From assembly GCF_000313755.1 (NCBI RefSeq), contig NZ_AMZB01000107.1, positions 29,176-93,175 of the forward strand: a stretch of DNA of 64,000 nucleotides. The letters run 5' to 3'. The notes beneath the pieces are model-generated. The model saw nothing but the letters and a program-made list of their open reading frames with translations. It did not search any database and was not told the origin of the DNA. Of the stretch, positions 53,006 to 61,802 are shown piece after piece. Source of the DNA: Pseudomonas nitroreducens TX1. GTDB taxonomy: Bacteria; Pseudomonadota; Gammaproteobacteria; Pseudomonadales; Pseudomonadaceae. Made by a program: the position numbers and the translations under genes. Each line of letters opens with the position of its first letter. Within the stretch, counting starts at the first letter, position 1.

Positions 53006-53031
53006 GCCCCCGTCGCCTGAGCGCCGGGGGC
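53006..53031 (+). other. Hairpin downstream of hcp
   Basis: GCCCCCGTCGC (53006-53016), loop CTGA, GCGCCGGGGGC (53021-53031), ten of eleven pairs matched. It begins nine bases after the hcp stop, where tagJ starts in P. aeruginosa HSI-I. No T-run follows; it may protect the hcp message or attenuate tssE and later genes. Confidence 0.65.
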
Positions 53032-53089
53032 TTGCCTGCGGGCACCGGGGGCCGCAAGCCCCCTCCCCGCCACTGCGTACAGGACTCCT

Positions 53090-53608
53090 GTGTTGGTAGC
53101 CGACCTGACTTCCCGCGAGCGCCTGCAGCCATCGCTGCTCGACCGACTCACCGATGATGCCCCCGGCACCCCGCTCGATGCGCCGGGTCGTCGCGCCTTC
53201 TCGCACAATGAGCTGCGCGCGGCGGTGCTGCGCGACCTCGCGTGGCTGCTCAACTCCACCGCCCTGCTCGACCCCGAACGCAGCCGCCAGACGCCCGCCG
53301 GCACCTCGGTGCTGAACTACGGCCTGCCGCCACTGGCCGGCAACAGCGCCTCGAGCATCGACGTACTGGCCCTGGAGGGCCTCATCCACCAGGCCATCGC
53401 CACCTTCGAGCCGCGTATCCTGCGCCACACCCTGCGCGTGCGCGCGCACAAGGCCGCCGGCGAGATGAATCACAATGCCTTGAGCTTCGAGATCGAGGGC
53501 GACCTGTGGGCACAGCCCGTGCCCCTGCCCCTGCTGCTGCGCACCGAGCTGGACCTGGAATCCGGCCACGTCTCCGTGGTGCCCGCACAACAGCGGAGGC
53601 GCCCATGA
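53090..53608 (+). CDS. tssE: TssE, gp25-like baseplate protein
   Basis: A 172-residue baseplate protein related to phage T4 gp25. It has [19 protein letters not shown] at the start, [31 protein letters not shown] (the conserved N-Y-G-L-P) and a C-terminal strand [20 protein letters not shown]. The start is probably GTG 53090 with AGGA five bases upstream; TTG 53093 is an alternative. It overlaps tssF by ATGA. Confidence 0.93.
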   Translation: MLVADLTSRERLQPSLLDRLTDDAPGTPLDAPGRRAFSHNELRAAVLRDLAWLLNSTALLDPERSRQTPAGTSVLNYGLPPLAGNSASSIDVLALEGLIHQAIATFEPRILRHTLRVRAHKAAGEMNHNALSFEIEGDLWAQPVPLPLLLRTELDLESGHVSVVPAQQRRRP

Positions 53609-55464
53609 ATCCGCGTCTGCTGGAGCTGTACAACCAGGAGTTGCAGCACATCCGCGAGGGCGCCGCAGAGTTCGCCCGCGACTACCCGAAGATCGCCAGC
53701 CGCCTGAGCCTGGCCGGCATGGAGTGCGCCGATCCCTACGTCGAGCGGCTGCTCGAAGGCTTCGCCTGGCTCACCGCGCGGGTGCAGCTCAAGCTCGATG
53801 CCGAGTACCCGACCTTCACCCACAACCTGCTGGAAGTCGCCTACCCGCACTACCTCGCCCCGACCCCGTCGATGTGCGTGGTGCAGATGCAGACCAACCC
53901 CGACGACGGCTCCCTCAACGATGGCTTCCGCCTGCCCCGGCAAAGCGTGCTGCGCGCCCCGCTGGGCAAGGAAGGCCAGACGCCCTGCGAATTCCGCACC
54001 GCCCATGAGGTGACCCTGTGGCCACTGCGCGTGGCCCAGGCCGAATACATCGCCAACCCGGCCGCCGAACTCGGCCGCCTGGCCGCTGCCGAACCACGCG
54101 CCAAGGCCGCGCTGCGCCTGACCCTGCGCAGCGGCGTCGAAGTCCCGTTCAACAGCCTGGCGCTGGAGCACCTGCCGCTCTACCTCAATGGCGTCGAGGA
54201 AGTGCCGGTACGCCTGTACGAGCAGCTGCTCGGCAACGCCTGCGCGGTCTACGCCTGCCAGAACGGCCGCGACTGGGTCGAGCGTCTGCCCGTCGACGCC
54301 CTGCGCCCCTGCGGTTTCGATGACGAAGACGCGGCCCTGCCGGTGGTGCCGCAGGCGTTCCAGGGCTACCGGCTGTTGCAGGAATACTTCGCCCTGCCGC
54401 AGCGCTACCTCTTCGTCGACGTCACCGGGCTGCAGCGCGCAGTGCGCCGCTGCGACGGGGAGGAGCTGCAGCTGATCGTGCTCTTCGACCGTCTCGACAA
54501 GCAGTTGCAGGGCCAGGTCGGCGCCGAGCAGTTCGTGCCCTTCTGCACGCCGGCGATCAATCTGTTTCCCCGGCGCCTGGACCGCATCCATCTGAGCGAG
54601 CGCGTCCACGAGCACCACGCCATCGCCGACCGTACCCGGCCGATGGATTTCGAGATCCACTCGCTGACCTCGGTCACCGGCCACGGCACCGGCGCGGACC
54701 AGGCCTTCCTGCCCTTCTATGCCGTGCGCGATCCGTCGCGCTATGGGCAGGAAAAGGCCTATTACATCCTGCGCCGCGAGCAGCGCGTGCTCTCCAGCGA
54801 ACAGCGCCGCAGCGGCGCCCGCTCCAGCTACGTGGGCAGCGAAACCTTCATCAGCCTGGTGGACAGCCAGCAGGCACCCTATCGCCACGACCTGCGCCAG
54901 CTGGGCCTGGGCGCACTGTGCACCAACCGCGACCTGCCGCTGTTCATGAACCCCGGCAGCGCCGGCAGCGACTTCACCCTCGCCGACAGCGCCCCGGTAC
55001 AAGCGGTGCGCTGCCTCACCGGCCCCAGCCGGCCGCGCCCCAGCCGCGCCCATGACCGCGAGGCCTGGCGGCTGATCAGCCAGCTGTCGCTGAACTACCT
55101 GTCACTGGCCGAGAACGGCCAGGGCGCCGCCGCCCTGCGCGAACTGCTGCGGCTCTACGCCGACAACCAGGACCCGGCCCTGCCGCTGCAGATCGAAGGC
55201 CTGCGCGAGGTCAGCAGCCGCCCCATTACCCGACGCCTGCCGATGCCCGGCCCGATCGTGTTCGGCCGTGGGCTGGAGATCACCCTGGAGTTCGACGAGA
55301 ACGCCTTCCGCGGCACCGGCGTGTTTCTTCTGGGGGCGGTGTTCGAGCGTTTCCTGGCGCGCTACGTGTCCCTGAACAGCTTTACCGAAACCGTGCTTCG
55401 CAGCACCGAACGTGGCGAGATCATGCGATGGAAAGCCCGACCCGGACGTCGACCGAACCTCTGA
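53605..55464 (+). CDS. tssF: TssF, baseplate wedge protein
   Basis: A 619-residue protein of the VasA/ImpG family: [68 protein letters not shown] and the C-terminal [29 protein letters not shown]. With TssG and TssK it forms baseplate wedges that dock VgrG. ATG 53605 overlaps the tssE stop and has GGAGG upstream; the open frame extends earlier without similarity. Confidence 0.96.
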   Translation: MNPRLLELYNQELQHIREGAAEFARDYPKIASRLSLAGMECADPYVERLLEGFAWLTARVQLKLDAEYPTFTHNLLEVAYPHYLAPTPSMCVVQMQTNPDDGSLNDGFRLPRQSVLRAPLGKEGQTPCEFRTAHEVTLWPLRVAQAEYIANPAAELGRLAAAEPRAKAALRLTLRSGVEVPFNSLALEHLPLYLNGVEEVPVRLYEQLLGNACAVYACQNGRDWVERLPVDALRPCGFDDEDAALPVVPQAFQGYRLLQEYFALPQRYLFVDVTGLQRAVRRCDGEELQLIVLFDRLDKQLQGQVGAEQFVPFCTPAINLFPRRLDRIHLSERVHEHHAIADRTRPMDFEIHSLTSVTGHGTGADQAFLPFYAVRDPSRYGQEKAYYILRREQRVLSSEQRRSGARSSYVGSETFISLVDSQQAPYRHDLRQLGLGALCTNRDLPLFMNPGSAGSDFTLADSAPVQAVRCLTGPSRPRPSRAHDREAWRLISQLSLNYLSLAENGQGAAALRELLRLYADNQDPALPLQIEGLREVSSRPITRRLPMPGPIVFGRGLEITLEFDENAFRGTGVFLLGAVFERFLARYVSLNSFTETVLRSTERGEIMRWKARPGRRPNL

Positions 55465-56456
55465 GCGCCCTGCAGGCGATGCAGGCCGAGCCCTGGGAGT
55501 TCGACTTCTTCCAGGCCCTGCGGCGCATCCAGTGCGAGCACCCCGGGCTGCCCCGCCTGGGCCATTCGCGGCGCCTGGCGGACGACCCGTTGCGCCTGGG
55601 CCAGCAGCCAGAAGGCAGCTTCGCCCCATCGACCCTGGCAGCCGTGCGCCCGCCCGAGGGCAGCGCGCCGTGGCGCCTGGAGCAGTTCTTCTTCGGCCTG
55701 GGCGGGCCCAACGGACCGCTGCCGCTGCACATCACCGAGTACGTGCGCGACCGCCAGCGCAACCATGGCGACAGCACCAGCAAGCAGTTCTTCGACGTCT
55801 TCCACCATCGCCTGCTGAGCCTGTTCTACCGCGCCTGGGCCGAGGCGCGCCCAACCGTGAGCCACGACCGTCCGGAGGACGATTACTGGTCCGAGCGCCT
55901 GGCCGCCTTCAGTGGACGCGGCCAGCCCGCCCTGCGCGGCAAGGGGCTGATAGACGGCGACGCAGTGCTGCATTTCACCGGTCACCTGTCCGCCCAGACA
56001 CGCTACCCGGATGGGCTCAAGGCCATCCTGCAGGACTACTTCGGTGTGCCGGTGCGCATCGAGGAGTACGCCGGACAATGGCTGCAGCTACCCGAGCGCA
56101 CGCGCCTGGGCGTGGCCTGCACCCGCCTGGGCGAGGACTTCTGCCTGGGCGGCCAGGTGTGGGATCGCCAGCATTGCTTCGGCATCTGCCTGGGCCCGCT
56201 GAGCCTGGCGCAGTACCAGGCGCTGCTGCCCGACGGCCGCGCCTTCGCCGAGCTGGCGGCCTGGGTGGGCGAATACCTGGGCGAAGAACTGGACTGGCAA
56301 CTGACACTGCAGCTGCGCCGCGAGGAAGCCCCCGCGCTGCGCCTGGATCATGGGCTGCGCCTGGGCTACACGACCTGGCTGGGCCGCCCCGAACACGACC
56401 CGAAGGACCTGGTGCTGTCCCGGCACCACGCCGCGCCGAGCGCGCCGGCACACTAG
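55428..56456 (+). CDS. tssG: TssG, baseplate wedge protein
   Basis: A 342-residue VasB/ImpH-family protein. It has PWEFDFFQALRRIQCEHPGL near the start, FFFGLGGPNGPLPLHITEYV, DVFHHRLLSLFYRAWAEARP and a C-terminal GYTTWLGRPEHDPKDLVL. It starts 37 bases inside the end of tssF, in another frame, a common arrangement for this pair. Confidence 0.95.
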   Translation: MESPTRTSTEPLSALQAMQAEPWEFDFFQALRRIQCEHPGLPRLGHSRRLADDPLRLGQQPEGSFAPSTLAAVRPPEGSAPWRLEQFFFGLGGPNGPLPLHITEYVRDRQRNHGDSTSKQFFDVFHHRLLSLFYRAWAEARPTVSHDRPEDDYWSERLAAFSGRGQPALRGKGLIDGDAVLHFTGHLSAQTRYPDGLKAILQDYFGVPVRIEEYAGQWLQLPERTRLGVACTRLGEDFCLGGQVWDRQHCFGICLGPLSLAQYQALLPDGRAFAELAAWVGEYLGEELDWQLTLQLRREEAPALRLDHGLRLGYTTWLGRPEHDPKDLVLSRHHAAPSAPAH

Positions 56457-56471
56457 ACAAGGAGCAACACC

Positions 56472-59153
56472 ATGGGTGAAATCAGTCGCGCCGCGCTGTT
56501 CGGCAAGCTCAACCCCACCGCCTACAAGGCCATCGAGGCCGCCACCGTGTTCTGCAAGCTACGCGGCAATCCCTACGTGGAACTGGTGCACTGGCTGCAC
56601 CAGCTGCTGCAGTTGCCCGATTCGGACCTGCATCGCGTGGTGCGCCAGTTCAGCCTCGAGCCGGCGCGCCTGGCGCGTGACGTGACCGAAGCACTCGACC
56701 GCCTGCCGCGCGGTTCGACCTCCATCACCGACCTGTCCGCCCACGTCGAAGAAGCCGTGGAGCGCGGGTGGGTCTATGGCAGCCTGATGTTCGGCCAGAG
56801 CCAGGTGCGCAGCGGCTTCCTGGTCATCGGCCTGCTCAAGACGCCGAGCCTGCGGCACGCGCTGCTGGCGGTGTCGCGCGAGTTCGAGAAGGTCAAGGTA
56901 GACACGCTCACCGAGCGCTTCGACGAGTACATGGGCGACTCGCCGGAAAACGGCCAGGCCGCCAGCGATGGCTTCAATGCCGGCGCCACACCGGGCGAAT
57001 CCAGCGGCGCCCTGGCGCCCAGCGCGCTGGGCAAGCTGGAGGCGCTCAAGCGCTTCACCGTCGACCTCACCGAGCAGGCGCGCAACGGCGAGATCGACCC
57101 CATCGTCGGCCGCGACGAAGAGATCCGCCAACTGGTGGACATCCTCATGCGCCGCCGGCAGAACAACCCGATCCTCACCGGCGAGGCGGGGGTGGGCAAG
57201 ACCGCGGTGGTCGAAGGCTTCGCCCTGCGCATCGTCGCCGGCGACGTCCCGCCGGCGCTCAAGGACGTCGAGCTGCGCGCCCTGGACGTCGGCCTGCTGC
57301 AGGCCGGCGCGAGCATGAAGGGCGAGTTCGAACAGCGCCTGCGCCAGGTCATCGAGGATGTCCAGGCCTCGCCCAAGCCCATCATCCTGTTCATCGACGA
57401 AGCCCACACCCTGGTCGGCGCCGGTGGCGCGGCGGGCACCGGCGACGCGGCCAACCTGCTCAAGCCGGCGCTGGCACGCGGCGCGCTGCGCACCGTGGCA
57501 GCCACCACCTGGGCCGAGTACAAGAAGCACATCGAGAAGGACCCGGCGTTGACCCGGCGTTTCCAGGTGGTGCAGGTGCCCGAGCCGTCGGAGGACAAGG
57601 CGCTGCTGATGATGCGCGGCGTCGCCTCGACCATGGAGCGCCACCACCAGGTGCAGATCCTCGACGAAGCGCTGGAGGCCGCGGTGAAGCTGTCGCACCG
57701 CTACATCCCCGCGCGGCAGCTGCCGGACAAGTCCGTGAGCCTGCTGGACACCGCCTGCGCCCGCGTCGCCATCAGCCTGCACGCGGTGCCGGCGGAGGTG
57801 GACGACAGCCGTCGGCGCATCCAGGCGCTGGAAACCGAGCTGGCGATCATCGCCCGCGAGCACGCCATCGGCATCGAGGTCGCTGGCCGCCGCGCCAACA
57901 GCGAGAGCCTGCTGGCCGCCGAGCGCGAGCGCCTGGCCAGCCTGGAGGCGCGCTGGAGCGAAGAGAAGGCATTGGTCGACGAACTGCTCGCCACCCGCGC
58001 CCAGCTGCGCGAACAGGCCGGCACGGTCGACAGCGACAGCGCCTGCGACGACAACCCTGCGCTGCGCGCCGAACTGCTCGATCTGCAGCAGCGCCTGGCA
58101 GACCTGCAAGGCGAAGCGCCGCTGATCCTGCCGACCGTGGACTACCAGGCGGTGGCCTCGGTAGTCGCCGACTGGACCGGTATCCCCGTGGGGCGCATGG
58201 CGCGCAACGAGATCGAGACCGTGCTCAACCTCGACAGCCACCTGGCCAAGCGGATCATCGGCCAGGACCACGCCCTGCGGATGATCGCCAAGCGCATCCA
58301 GACCTCCCGCGCCGGGCTGGACAACCCCAGCAAGCCGATCGGCGTGTTCATGCTCGCCGGCACCTCCGGCGTCGGCAAGACCGAAACCGCCCTCGCCCTG
58401 GCCGAGGCGCTGTACGGCGGCGAGCAGAACCTCATCACCATCAACATGAGCGAATTCCAGGAGGCGCACACCGTTTCCACCCTCAAGGGCGCCCCGCCCG
58501 GCTATGTCGGCTACGGCGAAGGCGGCGTGCTGACCGAGGCGGTGCGTCGCCGGCCCTACAGCGTGGTGCTGCTCGACGAAGTGGAAAAAGCCCACCCGGA
58601 CGTGCACGAGATCTTCTTCCAGGTCTTCGACAAGGGCGTGATGGAGGATGGCGAGGGCCGCCTCATCGATTTCAAGAACACCCTCATCCTGCTCACCACC
58701 AATGCCGGCACCGAGCTGATCGCCCGCCAGTGCGCCAACCCGGCCGCACTGCCCGCGCCGGACGACATCGCCCAGGACCTGCGCCAGCCGCTGCTGGAAA
58801 TCTTCCCGCCGGCGCTGCTCGGCCGCCTGGTGACCATCCCCTACTACCCGCTGAGCGACGCCATGCTCAAGGCCATCACCCGCCTGCAACTGGAACGTAT
58901 CAAGAAGCGCGTGGAGGCAACCCACAAGGTCGCCTTCGACTACGACGACGCGGTCATCGACCTGGTGGTCTCGCGTTGCACGCAGACCGAGAGCGGTGGC
59001 CGCATGATCGACGCCATCCTCACCAACAGCCTGCTGCCGGACATGAGCCGCGAGTTCCTCACCCGCCTGCTCGAAGGCAAGGCGCTGGCCTCGGTGCGCA
59101 TCGGCGTGGAGAACAGCGAGCTGGCCTACCACTTCGCCGACGCCGCGGCCTGA
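56472..59153 (+). CDS. clpV: ClpV, AAA+ ATPase that recycles the T6SS sheath
   Basis: An 893-residue ClpB-like ATPase. The N-terminal domain (about 1-160) is the TssC-binding part; the first AAA+ module has Walker A GEAGVGKT (from 237) and Walker B ILFIDEAH; a coiled middle region lies near 420-520; the second module has GTSGVGKTE (from 630) and VVLLDEVEKAHPDV. It pulls apart contracted TssBC sheath. GGAG precedes the ATG, 15 bases after tssG. Confidence 0.97.
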   Translation: MGEISRAALFGKLNPTAYKAIEAATVFCKLRGNPYVELVHWLHQLLQLPDSDLHRVVRQFSLEPARLARDVTEALDRLPRGSTSITDLSAHVEEAVERGWVYGSLMFGQSQVRSGFLVIGLLKTPSLRHALLAVSREFEKVKVDTLTERFDEYMGDSPENGQAASDGFNAGATPGESSGALAPSALGKLEALKRFTVDLTEQARNGEIDPIVGRDEEIRQLVDILMRRRQNNPILTGEAGVGKTAVVEGFALRIVAGDVPPALKDVELRALDVGLLQAGASMKGEFEQRLRQVIEDVQASPKPIILFIDEAHTLVGAGGAAGTGDAANLLKPALARGALRTVAATTWAEYKKHIEKDPALTRRFQVVQVPEPSEDKALLMMRGVASTMERHHQVQILDEALEAAVKLSHRYIPARQLPDKSVSLLDTACARVAISLHAVPAEVDDSRRRIQALETELAIIAREHAIGIEVAGRRANSESLLAAERERLASLEARWSEEKALVDELLATRAQLREQAGTVDSDSACDDNPALRAELLDLQQRLADLQGEAPLILPTVDYQAVASVVADWTGIPVGRMARNEIETVLNLDSHLAKRIIGQDHALRMIAKRIQTSRAGLDNPSKPIGVFMLAGTSGVGKTETALALAEALYGGEQNLITINMSEFQEAHTVSTLKGAPPGYVGYGEGGVLTEAVRRRPYSVVLLDEVEKAHPDVHEIFFQVFDKGVMEDGEGRLIDFKNTLILLTTNAGTELIARQCANPAALPAPDDIAQDLRQPLLEIFPPALLGRLVTIPYYPLSDAMLKAITRLQLERIKKRVEATHKVAFDYDDAVIDLVVSRCTQTESGGRMIDAILTNSLLPDMSREFLTRLLEGKALASVRIGVENSELAYHFADAAA

Positions 59154-59218
59154 GCCCGCGTTGAAGCCGGGGCACGCGCCCCGGCGATTTCCAACAAGGC
59201 AGAGGACCGGATATTTCC

Positions 59219-61168
59219 ATGCAGTTCACCCCGTTCACGCAACATTCCCGCTTCGCCCAGGTCTCCAGCCCGCTGGGCCCGGACGCGCTATTGCTGCGCG
59301 ACTTCTCCGGCAACGACGAACTGGGTCGGCTCTTCGAATACGACCTGCAACTGGTCTCCAGCGATGCGAATCTGGACTTCAACCAGCTGCTGGGCAAGCC
59401 GCTGTGCGTATCGATCCAACTGCCCGACGGCGGCCAGCGCCATTTCCACGGTCTGGTGGCACGCTGCGGTCAGGGTATCGACGTCGGCCAGTTCGCCGCC
59501 TACCAGGTGACGCTGCGGCCCTGGCTGTGGCTGCTCAGCCGCACCTCCGACTGCCGCATCTTCCAGCACCAGAGCGTGCCGCAGATCATCAAGCAGGTCT
59601 TCCGCGACCTGGGCTTCTCCGACTTCGAGGATGCGCTGAGCCGCAGCTACCGCGAATGGGAGTACTGCGTGCAGTACCGCGAGACCAGCCTGGACTTCGT
59701 CAGCCGGCTGATGGAGAAGGAAGGCATCTACTACTACTTCCGCCACGAAAAGGACCGCCACGTGCTGGTGCTGGCCGATGCCTATGGCGCGCACCGCACT
59801 CCGGCCGGCTACGCGCAGGTTCCCTACTACCCGCCGGACGGCCAGCACCGCGAGCGTGACCACCTGAACGACTGGCGCCTGGCGCAGCAGGTGCAGCCCG
59901 GTTCCCTGGAGCTCAATGACTACGACTTCCAGCGCCCCGCCGCGCGCATGGACGTGCGCTCGGCGCACCCCCGCCCGCACAGCGCGGGCGACTATGCACT
60001 GTACGACTACCCCGGCGCCTACGTGCAGAGCGAACATGGCGAGCAGTACGCCCGCAACCGCATCGACGCGCTCCAGAGCCTCCACGAGCGCATCGAGTTC
60101 AGCGGCAACGCCCGTGGCCTGGCCAGTGGTGATCTGTTCAGCCTGACTGGCTTTTCACGTGCCGACCAGAACCGCGAATACCTGGTCGTCGGCGCCAGCT
60201 ACCGCGTGACCCAGGAGTCGCTGGAGACCGGTGGTGGCGGTGGCGGCCAGTACCAGTGCAACCTGACCTGCATCGATGCGCAACAGACCTTCCGCCCCCT
60301 GGAGCTGACCCGCAAGCCCAGCGTGCGCGGCCCGCAGACCGCCCGCGTGGTCGGCCCCGGCGGCGAGGAAATCTGGACCGACCAGTTCGGCCGGGTGAAG
60401 GTGCACTTCCACTGGGATCGCCACGACCAGTCCAACGAAAACAGCTCGTGCTGGATCCGCGTGTCCCAGGCCTGGGCCGGCAAGAACTGGGGCAGCGTGC
60501 AGATCCCGCGGATCGGCCAGGAGGTGATCGTCAGCTTCCTCGAAGGCGACCCGGACCAGCCGATCATCACCGGCCGCGTCTACAACGCCGACCAGGCGGT
60601 GCCCTACGACCTCCCCGCGAATGCCACCCAGAGCGGCATCAAGAGCCGCTCCAGCAAGGGCGGCTCGCCGGCCAACTTCAACGAAATCCGCATGGAGGAC
60701 AAGAAAGGCGCGGAGCAGCTGTACATCCACGCCGAGCGCAACCAGGACATCGTCGTCGAAGTCGACGAGAGCCACAGCGTCGGCCACAACCGTACCAAGA
60801 ACATCGGCAATGACGAGAACGTGCGCATCGGCCAGCACCGTTCGCGGGCGGTCAAGCAGAACGACAGCCTGCTGGTGGGCGGCATGAAGAGCGACAAGGT
60901 GAGCACCCGGTACGTGATCGAGGCCGGCGCGCAGATCCGCCTGGTCTGTGGCCTCAGCGTTCTGGAATTCAACGCCGACGGGCGCATCAACATCTCCGGC
61001 AGCGCCTTCAACCTCTACGCCAGCGGCAACGGCAACATCGACACCGGCGGCCGGCTGGACCTCAACTCGGGCGGCGCCAGCGCGGTGGATGCCCAGGGCC
61101 AGGGCAGCAAGGGCAGTATCGACGCCGAGGTACAGGCGGCCTTCCCACCGCCGCCCAAAGCCTCCTGA
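59219..61168 (+). CDS. vgrG: VgrG, T6SS spike protein
   Basis: A 649-residue spike: a gp27-like N-terminal hub (QHSRFAQVSSPLGPDALLLR to about 370), the gp5-like OB region (IWTDQFGRVKVHFHWDRHDQ, SCWIRVSQAWAGKNWGSVQI PRIGQEV) and a C-terminal beta-helix of repeats ending NIDTGGRLDLNSGGASAVDA. There is no extra effector domain, so it should carry a PAAR protein; the convergent PAAR-effector gene is the natural cargo. It closely follows clpV in the same operon. Confidence 0.97.
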   Translation: MQFTPFTQHSRFAQVSSPLGPDALLLRDFSGNDELGRLFEYDLQLVSSDANLDFNQLLGKPLCVSIQLPDGGQRHFHGLVARCGQGIDVGQFAAYQVTLRPWLWLLSRTSDCRIFQHQSVPQIIKQVFRDLGFSDFEDALSRSYREWEYCVQYRETSLDFVSRLMEKEGIYYYFRHEKDRHVLVLADAYGAHRTPAGYAQVPYYPPDGQHRERDHLNDWRLAQQVQPGSLELNDYDFQRPAARMDVRSAHPRPHSAGDYALYDYPGAYVQSEHGEQYARNRIDALQSLHERIEFSGNARGLASGDLFSLTGFSRADQNREYLVVGASYRVTQESLETGGGGGGQYQCNLTCIDAQQTFRPLELTRKPSVRGPQTARVVGPGGEEIWTDQFGRVKVHFHWDRHDQSNENSSCWIRVSQAWAGKNWGSVQIPRIGQEVIVSFLEGDPDQPIITGRVYNADQAVPYDLPANATQSGIKSRSSKGGSPANFNEIRMEDKKGAEQLYIHAERNQDIVVEVDESHSVGHNRTKNIGNDENVRIGQHRSRAVKQNDSLLVGGMKSDKVSTRYVIEAGAQIRLVCGLSVLEFNADGRINISGSAFNLYASGNGNIDTGGRLDLNSGGASAVDAQGQGSKGSIDAEVQAAFPPPPKAS

Positions 61169-61173
61169 GCCAT

Positions 61174-61197
61174 CGCGCGCCCTGCCCGGGGCGCGCG
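61174..61197. terminator. GC-rich hairpin between the convergent vgrG and immunity genes
   Basis: CGCGCGCCC (61174-61182), loop TGCCCG, GGGCGCGCG (61189-61197), six bases after the vgrG stop. It lacks a T-run but is placed to end the long tssA-vgrG transcript. Confidence 0.55.
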
Positions 61198-61277
61198 CCA
61201 GGCATCGACGGATCGGGGGGATGCTCACGGCTCCAGCACGGGTCGTTGAATTGCATCCGTCGCTGCCCTGTGGCCGC

Positions 61278-61802
61278 TCAGGGGTTGTCCGGCACGAAGT
61301 CCGGGCCACCGAGCCGGTCACGCAGGTGAATCGAAGTGCGCAGCAGCGGACCCCACAGGCCGTTGTCACTGTTCCAGCTGGCACCGGCCCAGCGCGTGTC
61401 GGCCAGCAGGTCGGCCTTGCGCTCCTGGGTCAGCTGCTTGAGCTGCGCGGCCACCCCGCCGAGGTCGACTTCGAACAGCCCGGCATAGCGACCCGTGGGT
61501 TCTGCGTGCTTCTTCGAAAGGCAATAGCGGTAGTACCAGACCCAGCGGTGGGCGAGGTAGATCGCGCGGTTGCGGTCGGGATAGCTGGCCAGCAGCTTCA
61601 TCAGCGCAGCGACGAAGCGCGGCGCGAAGCTGGGGTCCTGCTGCCACTGCGGCACCACCAGTTCGTCGAACGCCTGGGCGACGTTCTGCGGCTCGGGGTT
61701 GTCGGTCTGCGCCTCGACGAAATAAAACGGCTCGCCGGCCAGGAATCGGTCCAGTTCGTCGTTGGCCAGCGCCAGGGACAGGACGTCGTCGGGTGTCGTC
61801 AT
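61278..61802 (-). CDS. Candidate immunity protein of the PAAR effector
   Basis: A 174-residue soluble protein without signal peptide, largely helical, with several tryptophans (VVPQWQQD, HRWVWYYRYC, WAGASWNSDNGLWG). I do not recognise a family. Its ATG overlaps the stop of the PAAR effector gene (ATGA), the usual position of an immunity gene and the position of tsi6 after tse6 in P. aeruginosa; however it is nearly twice the length of Tsi6 and shows no resemblance to it. A cytoplasmic location suits a toxin acting in the cytoplasm. The immunity role is inferred from position alone. Confidence 0.7.
   Translation of the reverse strand: MTTPDDVLSLALANDELDRFLAGEPFYFVEAQTDNPEPQNVAQAFDELVVPQWQQDPSFAPRFVAALMKLLASYPDRNRAIYLAHRWVWYYRYCLSKKHAEPTGRYAGLFEVDLGGVAAQLKQLTQERKADLLADTRWAGASWNSDNGLWGPLLRTSIHLRDRLGGPDFVPDNP

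Noticed and set aside
56559..59132. An 857-codon antisense frame and a 798-codon frame in another phase across clpV
   Set aside because: Both are shadows created by high third-position GC in clpV; no family motifs, and ClpV motifs are intact.
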